Part shown: positions 45,430-49,857 of the stretch, one piece after another | Layout of the letters: each line of letters opens with the position of its first letter | Numbering within the stretch: the first letter of the stretch is position 1 | Source: Carex sylvatica | Taxonomy: Eukaryota > Streptophyta > Magnoliopsida > Poales > Cyperaceae | Length of the DNA stretch: 49,857 nucleotides | Direction of reading: 5' to 3' | Assembly: GCA_964058845.1 (NCBI GenBank) | Contig: CAXKVR010000557.1 | Location: 1 to 49,857 of the forward strand | Made by a program: the position numbers and the translations under genes | Notes under the pieces: generated by a model | Told to the model about the DNA's origin: nothing | What the model saw: the letters and a program-made list of their open reading frames with translations, nothing else | Database searches by the model: none

Positions 45430-46710
45430 TTACAACCCTATCTGAGCCAACATGTACCGTAAATCTCTGCTGTTAGGTCTCTCATTGGGATCATCATATG
45501 TGCAAAAACAAGCTATTTTTGCCACCAACAGCATCTGCTCCTCAAAACCTCTACCAATCAACTTTGGATCAATCACCACCATCGGATATTCTGACCGCAT
45601 GATTGCCCTCACCCATCCCACGATGCACAACTCATCTGTCATCTGAAAAAAATCATCGCTGGGAAACCTCCCAGTAACCAACACAAGTAAAATCACACCA
45701 AATGAATAGATATCACACTTCTCTGTGCATAAGAGCCTCTGGTAGTACTCAGGAGCAATGTATCCAAGTGTTCCTGCAACATTGTTGGAATTGATTGCCC
45801 CACTTACGGTGTCGAGTTGGACGAGCTTCGCAAGCCCGAAATCTCCGATTCTGGCATTTAAGTCTCTGTCTAGGAGAATATTACCTGGTTTCAAGTCACG
45901 GTGTATTACCTTAGGTCGGTGCGCCATGTGGAGGTACTCAAGACCAGCAGCTATGCCCAGTGCAATCTTGTACCGGCGAGGCCAGTCTAACTCAGGGTTT
46001 CCATGTTTTAACACATCATGTAGTGAGCCATGCGGCATGTATTCGTAGACAAGGCAATGACTTCCTGGCTGTGGTACGTGTGCCAATAGCCGAACTAGGT
46101 TGGGGTGTCGCATGCGGCTTACTGTCTTGATCTCAGATCGGATTTGACGCATGCAATGGTCTAAAAATTTGCTTTCTTCAGCACAGAGCTGGGTGGCACC
46201 GAGTGATGGGTACACTACCTTCTTGATGGCAACTGGTATGGTGCGGTCGGCAGAGATGAGGTCTGCACGGTAGACTTCACCACATCCGCCACGGCCAATC
46301 ACTTGAAGAGGTATTGGGAGGAGGCCGTTGCACAAGTCGTCAACAAAGGAGAGATTATCGGGTGAAAGAAGGAGAGGGGTAAATACTGTCGCAGCATGGG
46401 CTGGTTCAGGATGAAGGCGTTTTTTGATAAAGACTCTGAGATTGCAGTATTTTGCGGAAAGTCGATATATGGCATAAAAGATGGTCCCAAGGAAAAAACC
46501 AGCAGCGAAGGATACTGTAACGCCAACCCAAAGTGGATGTGACATGAAGTGGGCAGCTGAGGCGGTGGTGTCATGACTTAGGAGGAGACGCCTCGATGCG
46601 ATTTGATTGTCAGTTTGGTCTGGATTGATGATGTGGATTGATCTGGCAGAGATGGAAGGGCCAAGGAGAAAGTGGATGCGGAGAAGGAGAGTTAATATGA
46701 TATTAGCCAT
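45430..46710 (-). CDS. SOBIR1-like receptor kinase without leucine-rich repeats
   Basis: This intronless frame encodes 426 residues. Residues 1-22 are a signal peptide, 23-58 a short ectodomain without LRR motifs, and 60-84 a membrane helix with GxxxG (G71-G75). The kinase domain follows from about 136. It has the P-loop GRGGCGEVY (139-147), the catalytic lysine in VAIKK (163), HRD (270-272), DFG (290-292) and APE (319-321), so it looks active and of the RD type. The juxtamembrane and kinase (VIGRGGCGEVYRA, MRQIRSEI, LDWPRRYKIALGIAAGLEYL, FEEQMLLVAKIACFCT) match SOBIR1/EVR, the adaptor kinase that works with receptor-like proteins in immunity. SOBIR1 normally has some LRRs and is about 600 aa long. 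Here no LRR-coding DNA lies upstream, and a TATA box and leader fit the ATG at 46710. It could be a derived, constitutively adaptor-like kinase or a paralogue. Confidence 0.9.
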   Translation of the reverse strand: MANIILTLLLRIHFLLGPSISARSIHIINPDQTDNQIASRRLLLSHDTTASAAHFMSHPLWVGVTVSFAAGFFLGTIFYAIYRLSAKYCNLRVFIKKRLHPEPAHAATVFTPLLLSPDNLSFVDDLCNGLLPIPLQVIGRGGCGEVYRADLISADRTIPVAIKKVVYPSLGATQLCAEESKFLDHCMRQIRSEIKTVSRMRHPNLVRLLAHVPQPGSHCLVYEYMPHGSLHDVLKHGNPELDWPRRYKIALGIAAGLEYLHMAHRPKVIHRDLKPGNILLDRDLNARIGDFGLAKLVQLDTVSGAINSNNVAGTLGYIAPEYYQRLLCTEKCDIYSFGVILLVLVTGRFPSDDFFQMTDELCIVGWVRAIMRSEYPMVVIDPKLIGRGFEEQMLLVAKIACFCTYDDPNERPNSRDLRYMLAQIGL

Positions 46711-46790
46711 TTGTGCTGGTCTAGGTCTTTGCCTCTGGAAAAGGTACAGAGAGATGAAGTAAACCTTGTGTGCAGTTTTTCAAAGTGTCT

Positions 46791-46797
46791 TTTTATA
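46791..46797 (-). promoter_or_regulatory. TATA box of the SOBIR1-like gene
   Basis: On the minus strand TATAAAA lies about 80 bases before the ATG, a normal distance for a plant promoter. It supports the gene being complete at its 5' end. Confidence 0.6.
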
Positions 46798-46834
46798 TTT
46801 TGGAGGAGACTTAGTGTTATTTCTTTGGTAAGAG

Positions 46835-47016
46835 TTGACCTTTGGTCAATACCAACTTATACGTTTTGTATTGCTGACAGAACTGTACAGATTTTTGTTT
46901 ACTTTGTTTCTTTTTTTATAGTTTGACTGGCACACTCGATGCCATGTTTGAAAACATTTTTCTGATTGACTCTTTATGCTGATGCTAAAGAATTGTTTTG
47001 GCTTGAGTTATTGACT
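46835..47016 (-). promoter_or_regulatory. W-box cluster upstream of the SOBIR1-like gene
   Basis: TTGACC-TTT-GGTCAA at 46835-46849 is an inverted pair of W-box cores about 40 bases upstream of the TATA box. Further TTGACT cores lie at 46923, 46966 and 47011. W-boxes bind WRKY factors and are typical for defence genes. Function is inferred. Confidence 0.5.
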
Positions 47017-47808
47017 TCTTGTGTTCATAGGAGGAAAGTAAATAAATTTGAAGTCTTAAGTTCATTTTGTGTGTAAATGTCTTCTTTCGGCGCCATCTGT
47101 AGGCTGTATCAATGGTGTTTATTCAGTAGTTTGATTTCATGATTTGGATCATTCAATCTAAAACAATCAATTTTAGATTTCACAAAATTTGTGACAATGA
47201 AACTTCAGAAATTATTCTGTAGTTCTAACACAGGATGGTGGTACAAAGAAACCAGACTAATTTAAAAATGAATTAACTAGTTTTACAAATTGCATTATCT
47301 AATTGGATATTACGACTTAAAATAGACAGTATAAAAACAAACTGCACAAAATATATAATGGATACTTAAAGCAGACCATTGTCATTGCATTAGCACTTGA
47401 CCATTTAATTCTTGGGCCATTCTATAGGATTTTGTCATTTTGTCCTTTCTTTCTTCATATCCTTGCAACTTCCATTACATGCCTGGCACATAACAAATTT
47501 AATTAACTGCAGCATAGCACAAATGCACAATAGGCATTGTAAATTTGTAATAGTTAATTTCTAGATAAAAATTGTAACAACATGCGACAAAGCTTAGCCA
47601 ATGAGCCACAATAACTTCACAAGCAGATTAAATGTAATGCAACTTGTGTTCTAAATTATATTGACTATGTACATTTTCTAATCCGTGGAATAAATAATTA
47701 AACGGTACAAGTAAACCTTCGTTCTAAACGGGCTTTCCTTAACATGCTAACATCTGGGCTGATTAAAATACGGCCCAAGAATCTTTTGTTTTTTTCTTCT
47801 TTTGTTGA
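47017..47808. other. Intergenic DNA
   Basis: I see no gene or repeat in this stretch. Confidence 0.4.
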
Positions 47809-47816
47809 GTTGGCGG

Positions 47817-48559
47817 CAGGGGTGAGTAAATTGCTCATAACTCGTGCACCGCTCATAACTCACTCATTAAAAATTCGTCTAAACTCGCTCATTAACAACT
47901 CACTCATTTACTTAATGAGCGAGAATGAGCATGACTCAACTCGCTCATAACTCGCTCATTAAGAATTTGCCACATCTAATCCCTACCACATTTAATCCTG
48001 TGTAACATCAGTTTTGCCTCATTAAATTCTATGTAATATTCATAGTTTCATACATTCATTTTTTTTTTGTAAATTGGCAGAACCAAAACCTTCGCCAATT
48101 ACTTGTTACTTGTTTAAGATGAATTTTCATTATTGTTTTTGTAATACAAATTTGTAGGTATGTGACAAGGAAATATCTGTGTGTATGTCACAAGTAGGAC
48201 CGTCAAAATCAACAAGACGATAGCTGTTGAATTTTTATTAGTTTCTGTTGTTAGTTTATGTTGGATTATTCTATTTTTGTAATATGTTGATTGTTGTCTG
48301 TTGATGCTACTGTGAAATCTATTTTTGTTGGATTTTTATTATATTTTATTTAAATGAATTATGACAATTTGTTAAATTTTGATACTCATAAGTCATAACT
48401 CGTGAGCCGCTCATAACTCGCTCATTAAAAGCTCGCTCATTTACAACTCGTTCATTTATCCGCTCATTTAAACTCGCTCATTAGCAACTCGCTCATTTAC
48501 TTAGTGAACGAGTATGAGCATACCCTAACTCACTCATGCTCGCTCATTAATCACCCCTA
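47817..48559. mobile_element. 743-bp non-autonomous hAT element with CTCGCTCATT repeats
   Basis: The ends are CAGGGGTGAGTAAATTG and TTAATCACCCCTA (inverted). A perfect 8-bp target duplication GTTGGCGG lies at 47809-47816 and 48560-48567. Both subterminal regions are filled with AACTCGCTCATT-type repeats in two clusters (47845-47960, 48395-48545), as expected for transposase-binding sites. There is no coding capacity. Confidence 0.93.
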
Positions 48560-48567
48560 GTTGGCGG

Positions 48568-49330
48568 CTTGTCGCTTGACAAATATATATCACCGGAGGT
48601 AACAGAATATTTGAGTTTGAAGTTTGAACCTGTCCGTTCGTTATGACACGATTAATATAAATAATATTTGTTCTGTTCTATTTCAGACCAAATAATTATA
48701 ACATAGGTTTCTTATTTGAAATATCATTTAAGAAATATATAAAATACAATATTTCTTAACAATTTCATTCAACTCATTAATAAATGCAACAACTAAAAAT
48801 TTAATTTATTGAATACACGATTAGATTGTATCCATCTCATTAAATTCAATTTATTTAATTATAAAAATATTTTTTTGTATTTCATGAAATAATAATAATT
48901 AATAAATGTTATTACGATTGTTAATCTACTTTATTTAATTATTAATAAGTATAATTGTATAATATCAAACATTTTATTAAAAAAAAAAATTCACAACTAA
49001 TCACATAATACAACTGAAAATTTATTTTTCTATATTCCTATATTAATTCCGTACATATTCATATTTATATATTCTTAATTTTTTTAAATAAATTCTCATC
49101 TCCATTAAATTCCATACCGTCAAATTATGTAACAAGCGAACCGCAAAGTAAACCAGATTGAGTTTATCCACATGATAAACTGCCACGTAATCCACACATA
49201 TGTGAGATTCTAGCATATTATCCTCTCCATTTCCAAATGAAAAGTTCTGCCATTAATTTATTTTGAACTGCAAATTAAAATGAAAGGAATTCTACATCGG
49301 TGACTTCTACTGGAGAGCAATATAACTTCC
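48568..49330. other. AT-rich intergenic DNA
   Basis: I see no gene. The composition changes to GC-richer near 49310, where the promoter of the next gene begins. Confidence 0.4.
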
Positions 49331-49357
49331 GGACCTCTCTACCAGCGGCGTTTGCTT

Positions 49358-49365
49358 ACACGTGG
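49358..49365 (+). promoter_or_regulatory. G-box ACACGTGG, distal
   Basis: ACACGTGG is a G-box/ABRE-type core bound by bZIP and bHLH factors. It is repeated at 49542-49549, about 77 bases before the ATG at 49619. Confidence 0.5.
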
Positions 49366-49541
49366 GGAGTCCACATCTTGGCCGTCCGATTGTAAACGGG
49401 GCCCATCCGGCACCTGTCTAAAACAGAGGCGGGTCTTTAATGTTAGTGCGGATTTAATTTACACGAAAATTAAAGCAAATCAGACGGTCCAGATACATTT
49501 CGAAATATTCCCTTTGGAGTTAATGCAGAGGATACAAAGTC

Positions 49542-49549
49542 ACACGTGG
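49542..49549 (+). promoter_or_regulatory. G-box ACACGTGG, proximal
   Basis: This is the second identical copy of the G-box core, in the same orientation. Paired ABRE/G-box elements are typical of light- or abscisic acid-responsive promoters. Confidence 0.5.
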
Positions 49550-49618
49550 GAACCTCCTGGTCCCCCACCTGTCCTCCTTCGAGACAGCGCACGCACTGAG
49601 GAGGTGCACCGCAAAACT

Positions 49619-49857
49619 ATGTCTAGCCTGCGTTTGAGCTTGCCTCTGAGCGTGCCGCGCATCTCTCTTCTCCAGTCGCGCCGTTACTCTTCGTGCGACT
49701 TCGCTCGGTTCTTCCCCTCCTGCTACCCTGGTGAGAAGCTTCAGCGGGGCTGTCGGCGACTCCAGTCGTTTCTAGAAATGGAGGTATTGCTCCGCTCTCT
49801 AAGGCCTAGGCTTTTCTGCTGTGTAAGTTGGAAGGGAGAAACAAGAAATTTTAGATT
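49619..49857 (+). CDS. First exon of an unidentified gene, probable organelle-targeted product, runs off the right edge
   Basis: From ATG 49619 a frame stays open toward the edge (MSSLRLSLPLSVPRISLLQS and on). The start is rich in Ser, Leu and Arg and poor in acidic residues, as in plastid or mitochondrial transit peptides. The GC content rises sharply over the upstream DNA. Candidate donors are CCTG|GTGAGA (near 49730), GAG|GTATTG and TGT|GTAAGT (near 49823), so the true exon end is not certain. A second ATG at 49778 could be the start if the first is not used. I do not recognise the family. Confidence 0.45.
   Translation, partial: MSSLRLSLPLSVPRISLLQSRRYSSCDFARFFPSCYPGEKLQRGCRRLQSFLEMEVLLRSLRPRLFCCVSWKGETRNFR

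Noticed and set aside
1..49857. tRNA, rRNA and spliceosomal RNA genes
   Set aside because: I looked for B-box-like GGTTCGAATC and conserved snRNA segments; the few GGTTCAAATC matches had no paired arms.

Overview
The window looks like nuclear DNA of a flowering plant. It is AT-rich, its genes are split by short GT-AG introns, and three of the six coding loci can be matched with confidence to plant families: ESCRT-III VPS20, the kinetochore/DNA-repair protein CENP-X, and a SOBIR1-type receptor kinase. The space between genes is filled with small DNA transposons. I cannot place the species from sequence alone.

Left end (1-5.2 kb): the 5' part of a Helitron transposon gene on the minus strand. 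Eight exons can be chained from about 3842 down to the window edge, all joined by phase-1 introns. It carries the Rep nuclease signatures (an HUH histidine pair and a two-tyrosine motif) and includes a tandemly duplicated exon. The helicase half would lie beyond position 1. Upstream of it are a 61-bp tandem duplication, a minisatellite and a purine/pyrimidine-biased tract.

5.5-12.4 kb: two housekeeping genes face each other. VPS20/CHMP6 (seven exons, plus strand, 225 aa) and a two-exon 63-aa membrane protein (minus strand) that resembles mitochondrial ATP synthase subunit e are separated by a hAT element whose left junction is triplicated.

12.4-25.4 kb: a gene-free stretch made mostly of non-autonomous hAT elements, several with recognisable 8-bp target duplications, long foldback elements, and a probable LTR remnant.

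25.5-26.85 kb: an intronless WD40 gene of the JINGUBANG type, with a TATA box just upstream of its true ATG.

27-43 kb: a second transposon-rich desert. It holds a broken BED-finger hAT transposase, a CACTA terminus, Mutator-like MITEs with 9-bp duplications, foldback MITEs seated in TA microsatellites, and a retroposed sequence with poly(A), AATAAA signal and 15-16 bp target duplication.

43.5-49.9 kb: a gene island. CENP-X (five exons, plus) and a SOBIR1-like receptor kinase (minus) lie tail to tail. The kinase has signal peptide, membrane helix and a complete kinase domain but no leucine-rich repeats, and its promoter has a cluster of W-box cores. A 743-bp hAT element with perfect 8-bp target duplication follows. 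At the right edge a first exon, probably encoding an organelle-targeted protein, begins behind two ACACGTGG G-box elements.

No tRNA, rRNA, CRISPR or bacterial-type operon was seen. The most notable items are the LRR-less SOBIR1-like kinase with its W-box promoter, the retrocopy, the Helitron exon duplication, and the foldback/MULE MITE pairs present in opposite orientations.
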